From assembly GCF_015645445.1 (NCBI RefSeq), contig NZ_JADOGI010000047.1:1-55173 (forward strand): a stretch of 55,173 bases of DNA, written 5' to 3'. The position numbers and the translations under genes were made by a program. This DNA is from Nonomuraea cypriaca (GTDB lineage Bacteria; Actinomycetota; Actinomycetes; Streptosporangiales; Streptosporangiaceae). A model generated the notes under the pieces. That model ran no database searches and was not told where the DNA came from. It worked only from the letters and a program-made list of their open reading frames with translations. This document shows positions 16,345-24,180 of this stretch, piece after piece. The stretch's first letter is position 1. Every line of letters starts with the position of its first letter.

Positions 16345-18044
16345 AGGAACCAGGTGAACCACCATACGAGGAATCCGGCGCCTATGGCGGCCGCGGTGAT
16401 CTGCGGCCAGCGCCGGTCGCGCAGGAGCACCGCGGCGCTCAGCACGAGCGAGCCGGCCGCGATCCAGGTGTAGGGGCCGACGATGCCGGGGACGCCGAGG
16501 GCCGGCGCCGTGGCGTTCCTGGCGGCCAGGGCGCACACCGAGTCGATCACCAGGCCGGTGAACGCCACGCCGGTGAGTCCGGCGAAGGCCACGACGGACC
16601 TGCCCCTGAGCGCGCCGCCGACGAGCTGGATCAGGGACGCCAGCGCGAACAGCGCGAACGGGGTGGCCAGCCACGGCGCCAGGGAGATCTGGTACGGCGC
16701 CCCGGTCACGCGCAGGTCCTCCGGCCGGATGGCGGCGGCCGGGCAGGGTGAGATCGTCGGCCTGGCGGGGTCGGCGACGAATTCGGCGATCTTCCGCCGG
16801 GCGCACTCGCTGGTGCGGAAGACGGCGTGGGAGAGGCCGCCGAACTCCTCGAACCGGCCGTCCGGGAGCGCCTCGGCGGCGGTCCTGGCGGTCCCGGCGG
16901 GGGTGGTGGGGTCGTACTGGCCGCCGAGCACGTACACGGGGGCCTTGGTGGTGGCGTTGACGGGCCGGGACGTGGGCAGCCGCCAGGCATCACACACCGC
17001 CTTATCCCCATTTACCGTGAAAAGTCGGGATTTGGTGGTGAACGTGTTGAACGGGACCTCGTCCTGGCACTGGACCGCGTGATACAGCCCGAACGCGTAC
17101 GACCCCAGCCCCTCCCCCACGGCGTCCGCCAGCGGCGCCAGCGGCTCGTCTCGCCCCTCCGCCAGCGCGCCGACCAGCGCGGGCGCCACCGCGGCCAGGT
17201 CCGCGCCGGGCAACGCCGCCGCCAAGATCGTGGCCACGTGATCGCCGCTCAGCCGCGCGGTGAACGCCTCCCCGAGCAGCGGATCGGTCACCGGCACCCG
17301 GGCGGGTGAGCCGTTCAGCCGGGCGGTCACGGCGTCGTAGCGGTCCTTCAGGCCGAGGCGGGACAGCGCGGCGGCCAGGTTCGCGTCGGCGGCGTCGTAC
17401 CGGCCGGCGCTCTCCGGCAGGAACGAGTCGAGCACCACCGAGCGCACCCCTTCCGGGTCGGCGGCGGCGGCCTCCAGCATGACCCTGGTCGAATAGCCGA
17501 CGCCGAACAGGTGCCACGACGGGTGTCCGAGCTCCTCGCGCAACGCGACCACGTCGGCCGCGATCTCCTTGGTGTTGTACCCCCGCAGGTCGACGCCCTG
17601 CTCGCGGAGCCGGTCGCGGCAGCGTGTGGCGGCCGCGGCCAGGTCGGCGGGCGGCGTGCGCAACTGCCCGAGCAGTGCCGCGGCCGTCTCGGGGCAGCCC
17701 AGCGCGGGCTCGGAGTATCGGCTGCCGCGCTGCTCGATCGTCACCACGTCGCGGCCGGGGAACATCCGGCTCAGGAGCCCCGTGAGCTGGATCGACGCCG
17801 AACCAGGCCCGCCGCTCATGTAGACGACGGGGTCAGGGCCGCGGTCGCCGGCGGCCTGGCGGACGGCGTACCCGACCTTGATGGTCCTGCCTGGGGCGGT
17901 CCTGCGCTCGGGGACCTCCAGGAAACCGCACGTGGTGCGGGCGGGCACGGGAACCGGGCAGTCGCGCGGCACGACGGCGGTACCGCCCGAGGTCATCGCG
18001 GGCGGGGCGGTGAGGGCGAGGGTGAGCAACACCCGAGTGATCAC
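16341..18044 (-). CDS. membrane-anchored alpha/beta hydrolase, TAP-like C-terminus
   Basis: A 567-residue protein. A signal peptide-like start (residues 1-20) precedes an alpha/beta-hydrolase domain with VVYMSGGPGSAS near residue 78, nucleophile GVGYSTRV (S185), and a C-terminal Asp/His region (VLGGQYDPTTP, GLSHAVF). This resembles secreted tripeptidyl aminopeptidases. After the catalytic domain come about four hydrophobic helices (residues about 455-567), an unusual membrane tail for this family. GTG 18044 has TAGTCT at 18056-18051 ending 6 nt upstream, which suggests a leaderless transcript from a shared bidirectional promoter. It probably heads an operon with the DUF418 and nitrilase genes. 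Confidence 0.85.
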   Translation of the reverse strand: MITRVLLTLALTAPPAMTSGGTAVVPRDCPVPVPARTTCGFLEVPERRTAPGRTIKVGYAVRQAAGDRGPDPVVYMSGGPGSASIQLTGLLSRMFPGRDVVTIEQRGSRYSEPALGCPETAAALLGQLRTPPADLAAAATRCRDRLREQGVDLRGYNTKEIAADVVALREELGHPSWHLFGVGYSTRVMLEAAAADPEGVRSVVLDSFLPESAGRYDAADANLAAALSRLGLKDRYDAVTARLNGSPARVPVTDPLLGEAFTARLSGDHVATILAAALPGADLAAVAPALVGALAEGRDEPLAPLADAVGEGLGSYAFGLYHAVQCQDEVPFNTFTTKSRLFTVNGDKAVCDAWRLPTSRPVNATTKAPVYVLGGQYDPTTPAGTARTAAEALPDGRFEEFGGLSHAVFRTSECARRKIAEFVADPARPTISPCPAAAIRPEDLRVTGAPYQISLAPWLATPFALFALASLIQLVGGALRGRSVVAFAGLTGVAFTGLVIDSVCALAARNATAPALGVPGIVGPYTWIAAGSLVLSAAVLLRDRRWPQITAAAIGAGFLVWWFTWFL

Positions 18045-18050
18045 GAGACG

Positions 18051-18063
18051 AGACTAATAGTCT
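18051..18063. promoter_or_regulatory. palindromic bidirectional -10 element
   Basis: The 13-nt palindrome AGACTAATAGTCT lies in the 25-nt gap between two divergent GTG starts (18044 minus, 18070 plus). Each strand presents TAGTCT, a TAnnnT -10 box, ending 6 nt before its own start codon. Both genes would then be leaderless and read from one symmetric element. Confidence 0.65.
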
Positions 18064-18069
18064 GGGGTC

Positions 18070-19236
18070 GTGACGGAACCACTTGTTGCAAGGATGCGCG
18101 ACTTCGGCACGACGATCTTCGCGGAGATGAGCGCGCTCGCCCTGGAGAGCGGATCGATCAATCTCGGCCAGGGCTTCCCTGACACCGACGGGCCGGCGTC
18201 GATGCTCGACTTCGCGGTCCAGGCGATCACCTCGGGCGGCAACCAGTATCCCCCCGGGCCCGGCACCATCGAGCTGCGCCGGGCGGTCTCCGGCCACCAC
18301 GCCGACCACTACGGCCTCTCCTACGACCCGGCGGGCGAGATCCTCGTCACGGTGGGCGCCACCGAGGCGATCGCGGCCAGTGTGCTGGCGCTGTGCGAGC
18401 CGGGGGACGAGGTGATCGCGTTCGAGCCGTACTACGACTCCTACGCCGCGTCGATCGCGCTGGCCCACGCCAAGCTGGTGCCCGTCACGATGCGGCCCGT
18501 CGCGGGCCGCTTCACCTTCGACCCCGGCGAGCTGCGCGCCGCCGTCACACCCCGCACGCGCGCCATCCTCGTCAACTCGCCGCACAACCCGACGGGGACC
18601 GTGTTCACGCGGGCTGAGCTCACGGTCATCGCGGAGCTGTGCCAGGAGCGCGACGTGGTGGCGATCACTGACGAAGTGTACGAGCACCTCACGTTCGACG
18701 GGGTCGAGCACATCCCGCTGGCCACCCTGCCCGGCATGCGCGAGCGCACGCTGATGATCTCCTCGGCGGGCAAGACGTTCTCGGTCACCGGCTGGAAGAC
18801 CGGCTGGGTGTGCGCCCCCGCGCCGCTGGTCACCGCGGTGCAGACGGTCAAGCAGTTCCTCACCTTCACGGCGAGCGGGCCATGGCAGCTCGCGGTGGCG
18901 TACGCGCTGCGGCACCAGCTCGACTGGGTGTCCGCGCTGTGCTCAGGTCTGCAGGACCGGCGTGACCGGCTGATGGAGGGGCTGGCTGCGGCCGGGTTCG
19001 GCGTGCTCAAGCCGTCGGGGACGTACTTCGTGCAGACGGACATCCGCCCGCTGGGCTTCTCCGACGGCCTGGAGCTCACCCGGCGCCTGCCCGAGCTGGC
19101 CGGGGTGGTGGCGATCCCGACCCAGGTCTTCTACCACAGCCCGGAGCGCGGACGCCATTTCGTCAGGTTCGCCTTCTGCAAGCGGGAACACGTCATCGAC
19201 GAGGCGGTGGCCCGCCTGAAGCGCCTGTCCCACTGA
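18070..19236 (+). CDS. class I/II PLP-dependent aminotransferase
   Basis: A 388-residue fold-type I aminotransferase. Seen: LGQGFPDTDGP near residue 34, the NQYPPGPG substrate/cofactor region near residue 58, NSPHNPTGTVF near residue 176, and the PLP Lys in SSAGKTFSVTGWKTGW near residue 237. The sequence resembles the succinyldiaminopimelate/methionine/kynurenine aminotransferase group, and DapC-like activity is possible. No lysine-pathway genes lie nearby. GTG 18070 follows the shared palindromic -10 box. Confidence 0.9.
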   Translation: MTEPLVARMRDFGTTIFAEMSALALESGSINLGQGFPDTDGPASMLDFAVQAITSGGNQYPPGPGTIELRRAVSGHHADHYGLSYDPAGEILVTVGATEAIAASVLALCEPGDEVIAFEPYYDSYAASIALAHAKLVPVTMRPVAGRFTFDPGELRAAVTPRTRAILVNSPHNPTGTVFTRAELTVIAELCQERDVVAITDEVYEHLTFDGVEHIPLATLPGMRERTLMISSAGKTFSVTGWKTGWVCAPAPLVTAVQTVKQFLTFTASGPWQLAVAYALRHQLDWVSALCSGLQDRRDRLMEGLAAAGFGVLKPSGTYFVQTDIRPLGFSDGLELTRRLPELAGVVAIPTQVFYHSPERGRHFVRFAFCKREHVIDEAVARLKRLSH

Positions 19237-19305
19237 CACCCCCGCCGCGCCCCCGGAGCCCCCGGGTTGCTCAGGCCCGCGCCCACGGCCGGTGTGCTCC
19301 ATCCC

Positions 19306-19320
19306 GCGCCCAGGGGGCGC
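19306..19320. terminator. hairpin between convergent genes
   Basis: Stem GCGCCC (19306-19311) and GGGCGC (19315-19320) with a 3-nt loop sits between the ends of two convergent genes. There is no U tract. It could serve both directions. Confidence 0.4.
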
Positions 19321-20832
19321 TCAGTCGCGCGCCTCCCTGGGCCGGGGGGTGCCGAGGGAGCGGTAGCGGGCCTGGCGGTCCGCGCGGCGGTCCGCAGGGG
19401 GCACCTCGAGCAGCCGCGCGATCTCGTACTCCAGCGCCCGCCCCACCCGCTCGCAGAACCGCCTCGGCTCGTACGCGGCGTCGGGCAACTCGGGGATGAC
19501 CCGGTCCACGATGCCCTGCCTGCGCAGGTCGGTCGCGCGGACATGCTGCGCCTGGGCGATCTCGGGAGCGAAGTCGACGGATCGGTAGAGGATGGCGGAG
19601 GCGCCCTCAGGCGGCAGCGGTGACAGCCACGCGTGCTGCGCGCACAGCACCCGGTCGGCCGGCAGCAGCGCCAGGGCCGCGCCGCCGGCACCCTCGCCGA
19701 GCAGCAGGCAGACGGTCGGCGCGTCGAGGATGACCAGCTCGGCCAGGCAGCGGGCGATCTCGGCGGCCAGCCCGCCCTCCTCGGCCGCCTTCGACAGGTC
19801 GGCCCCGGCCGTGTCGACCACGGTGACCAGCGGCAGGCCCAGCTCGGCGGCCAGCCGCATGCCGCGCCTGGCCACCCGGAGCCCGGCCGGGCCGAGCGGC
19901 GAGTCGGCCCGCTGCACGCGCCGGTTGTGGCCGAGCACCACGGCCGGCGCGCTGCCGAACCTGGCCAGCGCGAGCAGCAGCCCCGGCTCGTTGGGCCCCG
20001 CCCCCGTTCCGCTGAGCAGGGTCACGTCGGTGGCCGCCAGCTTGAGCAGGGCGCGGACGCCTGGCCGGTCGTCGCGGCGCGAGCGGGTGATGGCCTCCCA
20101 CGCCTCCACGGGCCGCAGATCCTCCTCGGGAGGCGTGCCCGCCTCGATGGCGGACCTGTCCGCGGCGAGCACCGCGAGCGCCCTGATCGCGACCTCCCGC
20201 GCCTCGTCGGCCGACACCACAGCGTCGAGCAGCCCCCGGCGGTGCAGATTCTCCGAGACCTGGACGCCTTCGGGGAACGCGTAGCCGTGCAACGACTCGA
20301 ACACCCGCGGCCCCAGGAACCCGATCAGCGCGCCCGGCTCGGCCACCGTGACGTGCCCGAGCGACCCCCACGACGCGAGCACCCCGCCGGTGGTCGGATG
20401 CCGCAGGTAGACGAGGTACGGGAGGCCGACGGCCCGGTGCGCCTGGATCGCCGCGGTGATCTTCACCATCTGGACGAACGCCAGCGAACCCTCCTGCATC
20501 CGGGTGCCGCCCGAGGCGGGCGCGGCCAGCAGCGGCAGCCTCTCGCGGGTCGCCCGCTCGACCGCGACCGCGAACCGCTCGGCCGCCGCCACCCCGATCG
20601 ACCCCGCCATGAACGAGAACTCGCACGCCACCATGGCCACCCGGCGGCCGCCCAGCAGCCCCTCACCGGTGATCAGCGCCTCGTCGTAGCCCGACTTGAC
20701 GCGGGCCGCGGCCAGCTCGTCGGCATAGGAGGAGCCCGGCTCCGCCGGGTCGGCGGGCGGCGCGTCCCACGACTTCCACGATCCCCGGTCGAGGACCGTT
20801 TCGATCAGTGTGCGCGCGTCCGGACGGCTCAC
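19321..20832 (-). CDS. acyl-CoA carboxylase carboxyltransferase (fused beta/alpha form)
   Basis: A 503-residue carboxyltransferase of the acetyl-CoA/acyl-CoA carboxylase family, which moves the carboxyl group from biotin to an acyl-CoA. The N-terminal half has the oxyanion-type glycine motifs ASGGTRMQEG and HPTTGGVLASWGSLG. The C-terminal half repeats the crotonase-like fold with VDTAGADLSKAAEEGG and LLGEGAGGAALALL. GTG 20832 is chosen because AGGGAG lies 5 nt upstream; GTG 20838 directly abuts it. It follows the CoA transferase by about 70 nt and may share its transcript. No biotin carboxylase gene is in the window. Confidence 0.88.
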   Translation of the reverse strand: MSRPDARTLIETVLDRGSWKSWDAPPADPAEPGSSYADELAAARVKSGYDEALITGEGLLGGRRVAMVACEFSFMAGSIGVAAAERFAVAVERATRERLPLLAAPASGGTRMQEGSLAFVQMVKITAAIQAHRAVGLPYLVYLRHPTTGGVLASWGSLGHVTVAEPGALIGFLGPRVFESLHGYAFPEGVQVSENLHRRGLLDAVVSADEAREVAIRALAVLAADRSAIEAGTPPEEDLRPVEAWEAITRSRRDDRPGVRALLKLAATDVTLLSGTGAGPNEPGLLLALARFGSAPAVVLGHNRRVQRADSPLGPAGLRVARRGMRLAAELGLPLVTVVDTAGADLSKAAEEGGLAAEIARCLAELVILDAPTVCLLLGEGAGGAALALLPADRVLCAQHAWLSPLPPEGASAILYRSVDFAPEIAQAQHVRATDLRRQGIVDRVIPELPDAAYEPRRFCERVGRALEYEIARLLEVPPADRRADRQARYRSLGTPRPREARD

Positions 20833-20906
20833 TATCACTCCCTAGAAGTCGGCCAGCGTTGCAATGTTGACGCACGAGGGCACGAACCGGTGCCATGAAA
20901 TACGGA

Positions 20907-22064
20907 TCATTCCTCTCGCTCTCGCAACCAGGCGAGCACCGCGTCGCCGTCCTGGCCGAGCGCGGGCGGCGCGGTGTGCTCCGTCCCGGTCAGCCCGTCG
21001 AAGCGCAGCGGCGGCCCTGGCAGCCGGATTTTCCCGAGCACCGGGTGGTCCACCTCGATGAGCAGGCCCTGTGAGCGGGTCTGGTCCCAGGTGTAGACCT
21101 CGTCGAGCGTCCTGATCGCGCCCGCGGGCACGCCGGCCTCGGCGAGCCTGGCCAGCCAGTGGGCGCGGTCGTGGGCGGCCAGGGCCTTCTCCATGTCGGC
21201 GATCAGCTCGTCGCGGTGGGCGAACCTGTCCCGGTTCGTCGCGTATCTCGGCGCGCCGGGGTCGATGTCGAGCAGCGCGGCGACCTTCCGCCACTGGCCC
21301 TCGTTGGCGGCGGCGATCTGCAGCATGCCGTCGGCGCAGCGGAAAGCGCCGTAGGGGGCGATGGAGGCGTGGTGGTTGCCGTTGGCGGTGGGCACCCTGC
21401 CGCCGACCGTCCACGCGGTGCCGTGGTAGGAGTGCACGCCGGTGATCGCGGCAAGCAGCGACGTGCGTACGACCCGTCCCTTGCCCGTGCGCTCGCGTTC
21501 GTAGAGCGCGCCTGCCACGCCGTACGCGCCGTGGATGCCGGCCAGCAGGTCGGCGATGGAGGCGCCGACGCGGTAGGGCTCGTCGGGCGAGGGGCCGGTC
21601 AGCGACATCAGCCCGCCCTCGCCCTGGGCGATCTGGTCGTAGCCGGGGCGGCCGCCCTCCGGGCCGTCGTGGCCGAAGCCGGTGATGGACAGGATGACCA
21701 GGCGCGGGTTGAGCTCGTGCAGGCGCTCGACGGAGAAGCCGAGTCGGTCGAGGACGCCGGTGCGGAAGTTCTCGATGAGGACGTCGCTCTGGTGTACGAG
21801 ACCCTCGATGAGGGTCTTGCCCTCAGCGGATTTCAGGTCGATGGCGATGGACTGCTTGTTACGGTTGGCTGCCAGGAAATAGGTGGATATGTCGTGGTCA
21901 GGCCCGACGAACGGCGGCCCCCATCCGCGCGACTCGTCACCTCCGTCCGGATGCTCCACCTTGATCACCCGAGCGCCCAGGTCGCCGAGCAACTGAGCGG
22001 CGTGCGGCCCGGCCAGGGCCCTGGACAAGTCGAGCACGACGATGTCACCGAGGGGTCCGAGCAA
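20907..22064 (-). CDS. CaiB/BaiF-family class III CoA transferase
   Basis: A 385-residue family III CoA transferase. Seen: VLDLSRALAGPHAAQLLGDLGA at the N-terminus, ViKVEHPDGGDESRGWGPPF, and LAANRNKQSIAIDLKS near residues 83-98. The nucleophile-region ENFRTGVLDRLG follows, and GYDQIAQGEGGLM lies mid-protein. These enzymes move CoA between organic acids (formyl, oxalyl, succinyl, citramalyl); the pair here is not identifiable. TTG 22064 is chosen because AGGAGG ends 7 nt upstream; TTG 22070 is too close to it. The carboxyltransferase follows. Confidence 0.9.
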   Translation of the reverse strand: MLGPLGDIVVLDLSRALAGPHAAQLLGDLGARVIKVEHPDGGDESRGWGPPFVGPDHDISTYFLAANRNKQSIAIDLKSAEGKTLIEGLVHQSDVLIENFRTGVLDRLGFSVERLHELNPRLVILSITGFGHDGPEGGRPGYDQIAQGEGGLMSLTGPSPDEPYRVGASIADLLAGIHGAYGVAGALYERERTGKGRVVRTSLLAAITGVHSYHGTAWTVGGRVPTANGNHHASIAPYGAFRCADGMLQIAAANEGQWRKVAALLDIDPGAPRYATNRDRFAHRDELIADMEKALAAHDRAHWLARLAEAGVPAGAIRTLDEVYTWDQTRSQGLLIEVDHPVLGKIRLPGPPLRFDGLTGTEHTAPPALGQDGDAVLAWLREREE

Positions 22065-22129
22065 GATCAAACCTCCTGCTTGAAATCGGAGTGAAAGAAC
22101 ATTCTCTCAGTTGGCGCCCGGCAGTCATC

Positions 22130-22135
22130 TACCCT
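22130..22135 (+). promoter_or_regulatory. -10 box TACCCT for a probable leaderless start
   Basis: TACCCT ends 7 nt before GTG 22143, and there is no Shine-Dalgarno before that start. TTGGCG at 22111-22116 is a possible but closely spaced -35. Confidence 0.45.
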
Positions 22136-22142
22136 GGGCCCC

Positions 22143-22673
22143 GTGAATACGCTGGCCGGACGTGTCATGCGGCGGCGGCCATCGTGCGGCCCCGTCCGGC
22201 TGGTGGCCGTGGACGGGCCCGCGGGGGCGGGCAAGACGACGTACGCGGCGCGACTGGCGGCGGCGCTGGGCTGCCAGGTGATCCACAGCGACGACTTCCC
22301 CGTGCCGTGGGAGGACGGCCCCGGCGGGTGGTTCCACGCGCTGGAGTCCCAGGTGCTCCGCCCGCTCCAGCACGGCCTGCCAGGACGTTTCCGCAGGTAC
22401 GACTGGGTGCGCGGGGCGTACGCCGAGGAGGTGTCCGTGCCCGTCGCGCCGGTCCTCGTCATCGAGGGCGTCGGCACCGCCCGCGCCTCGGCGGCCGGCC
22501 TGACGGCGTTCACCGTCTGGGTGGAGGCCCCGGAGTGGGTGCGGTTCGAGCGGGTCATGGAGCGAGACGGGCCCGAGCTGGAGCCGCGCTGGCGGGAGTG
22601 GTTCGCGGCCGAGAAGGTGTGGTTCGCCGAGGATCGCACCAGGGACCGGGCCGACCTGATCGTGGAAACGTGA
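22143..22673 (+). CDS. uridine kinase-like P-loop kinase
   Basis: A 176-residue P-loop NTPase related to uridine/nucleoside kinases. Walker A is DGPAGAGKTTYAARL near residues 25-39; IHSDDFPVPWEDG near residue 51 supplies the acidic substrate site; VLVIEGVGTARASAAG near residue 108 is the strand and loop seen in uridine kinases; the tail has ERDGPELEPRWREW. Substrate is not proven. GTG 22143 follows a TACCCT -10 box, so it is probably leaderless. Confidence 0.8.
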   Translation: MNTLAGRVMRRRPSCGPVRLVAVDGPAGAGKTTYAARLAAALGCQVIHSDDFPVPWEDGPGGWFHALESQVLRPLQHGLPGRFRRYDWVRGAYAEEVSVPVAPVLVIEGVGTARASAAGLTAFTVWVEAPEWVRFERVMERDGPELEPRWREWFAAEKVWFAEDRTRDRADLIVET

Positions 22674-22728
22674 ACCGGCCCCCCGAGCTCACCGGCCCGA
22701 GGTGGACACGTGGACCGGCCGCGGGAGC

Positions 22729-23406
22729 TCACGGGCCGAGGTGGGTGACGTCGTTGAAGCGGACGAGCTCGAAACGGCTTCCGTCGACGCGCCACACGGA
22801 GACGGAGGCGTTCAGCACCGGCGCGAACTCCAGCACGGCCGCCAGCTCCGCGTCCGGACTCCCGGTGATGACGTGGCGCAGCCCGAGCACCACCGAGTCG
22901 TGGGCGACGATCAGCACCCGCCGCCCGCCGGCCCGCTCGTCCAGGTCCGCCAGGAAGTCCCGGAGCCTCGCCACGACGTCCGCGAGGGACTCGCCGCCCG
23001 GCGGCCGGTAGGCGTAGGCGCCCTCGGTCTCCCGCCGCCTCAGCTCCTCGGGACGGCGCTCCGCGATGGCGGCCAGGTTGAGCCGGGCGAACTCCCCCGC
23101 CTCCTGGTCCCTGAGCCGCTCGTCCACGGTGACCGGCAGCGGCCCGGCCGCCCAGGCCGCCCAGGCGATCTTCCAGGTGTCGAGCGCCCGCAGGTAGGGC
23201 GAGCACCACACCAGTTCGGGCGCCTCGTCGCCGGGGAGCACCGCCAGCAGCCGCCCGAGCGCCGCCGCCTGCGCGCGGCCCAGCCCTGTCAGCGTCACCT
23301 CGTCGTCGCCGCGCTCGTAGACCAGAGGGGTCGTGCCCGCCCGCTGGTGGGCCAGGTTGGCCTCGCTCTCCCCGTGTCGTACGGCGATGATCCGAGACGG
23401 CCCCAT
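22729..23406 (-). CDS. histidine phosphatase family protein
   Basis: A 225-residue phosphoglycerate mutase-like phosphatase. The catalytic RHGESEAN starts at residue 10 with H11. DEAPELVWCSPYLRALDTW supplies the second Arg, and VLIVAHDSVVLGLRHV the second His. Family members act on phosphosugars, phosphonucleotides or cofactor phosphates; nothing here decides which. The last codons (THLGP) and the stop are partly duplicated just downstream at about 22685-22707. Confidence 0.87.
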   Translation of the reverse strand: MGPSRIIAVRHGESEANLAHQRAGTTPLVYERGDDEVTLTGLGRAQAAALGRLLAVLPGDEAPELVWCSPYLRALDTWKIAWAAWAAGPLPVTVDERLRDQEAGEFARLNLAAIAERRPEELRRRETEGAYAYRPPGGESLADVVARLRDFLADLDERAGGRRVLIVAHDSVVLGLRHVITGSPDAELAAVLEFAPVLNASVSVWRVDGSRFELVRFNDVTHLGP

Positions 23407-23443
23407 GCCGTCATCATGGCACGTACGCCGGCGGGTCCTCCCG

Positions 23444-23520
23444 GCGCACTCCGGGGTCGCGGCGCCGGAGTGCGCTCGCGCCCGAGCTGCCGGCGGTCAG
23501 CGAGTGGCACCGGCAGCTCG
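23444..23520. repeat. two perfect 11-bp inverted repeats in a divergent intergenic region
   Basis: Repeat one has arms GCGCACTCCGG 23444-23454 and 23465-23475 with a 10-nt loop. Repeat two has arms CGAGCTGCCGG 23483-23493 and 23510-23520 with a 16-nt loop. They lie between divergent genes starting at 23406 (minus) and 23627 (plus). They may be operators, RNA hairpins in the nitroreductase leader, or both; the remainder of 23407-23626 shows nothing else. Confidence 0.6.
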
Positions 23521-23626
23521 CATGCCTCACCCTCTCGTGAGTCCCCCTCAGTGCACTCCCAGGATGTTTCCGCGACGCTAATACCCTGTTCCAGTCGGAC
23601 CTCTCGGCTCTGGAGAAGGACTGCGC

Positions 23627-24103
23627 ATGGAGATCGTCAAGACGGTGACGCCCCCGGCGGGGGTGGGCCGGTTCCTGTTCCGGCTGCCGCTCGGGCTCTA
23701 CCGGATGGGGCTGGGGTGGGTGTTCGGCCACCGCATCATGGTGGTCAACCATGTGGGCCGGGTCACCGGTAAGCGCCGCCAGGTCGTCCTGGAGGTCGTC
23801 GAGGCGGGCCGGAGCGGCTTCGTGGCCGCCTCGGGGTGGGGGCCGTCCGCCGCGTGGTACCGCAACGTGCTGCACACGCCGGACGTCACCCTCCAGATCG
23901 GGACGCGGACGATCCCGGTCAAGGCCCTCCCGCTCTCCCAGGAGGAGGGAGCGGAGGTCTTCACCCGATACGCCTCCCGGCACCGCCGGACGGCGATGGC
24001 GCTGCTACGCCTGATGGGATTCTCGGTCGACGGCTCAGAGGCCGACTTCCTGGCCGCCGGGCAACGCATCCCCTTCATCCGGTTCGTCCCCCGGCCTGTC
24101 TGA
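23627..24103 (+). CDS. nitroreductase/deazaflavin (F420)-dependent oxidoreductase family protein
   Basis: A 158-residue split beta-barrel protein of the DUF385/Ddn type, common in actinobacteria that make coenzyme F420. Seen: GHRIMVVNHVGRVTGKRRQVVLEV near residues 36-59 and ASGWGPSAAWYRNVLHTPDVTLQIG near residues 67-91, both family hallmarks. It probably reduces small organic substrates with F420H2. GGAGAAGG ends about 7 nt before ATG 23627, a good ribosome site. It is monocistronic. Confidence 0.87.
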   Translation: MEIVKTVTPPAGVGRFLFRLPLGLYRMGLGWVFGHRIMVVNHVGRVTGKRRQVVLEVVEAGRSGFVAASGWGPSAAWYRNVLHTPDVTLQIGTRTIPVKALPLSQEEGAEVFTRYASRHRRTAMALLRLMGFSVDGSEADFLAAGQRIPFIRFVPRPV

Positions 24104-24180
24104 GCGCCAGGCACCTTGGCCAGGGGGACCTGACGCGGGCTCAGCCGTCCTGTCCCACGCCGGGTCGTGCGGCCCCCCGC

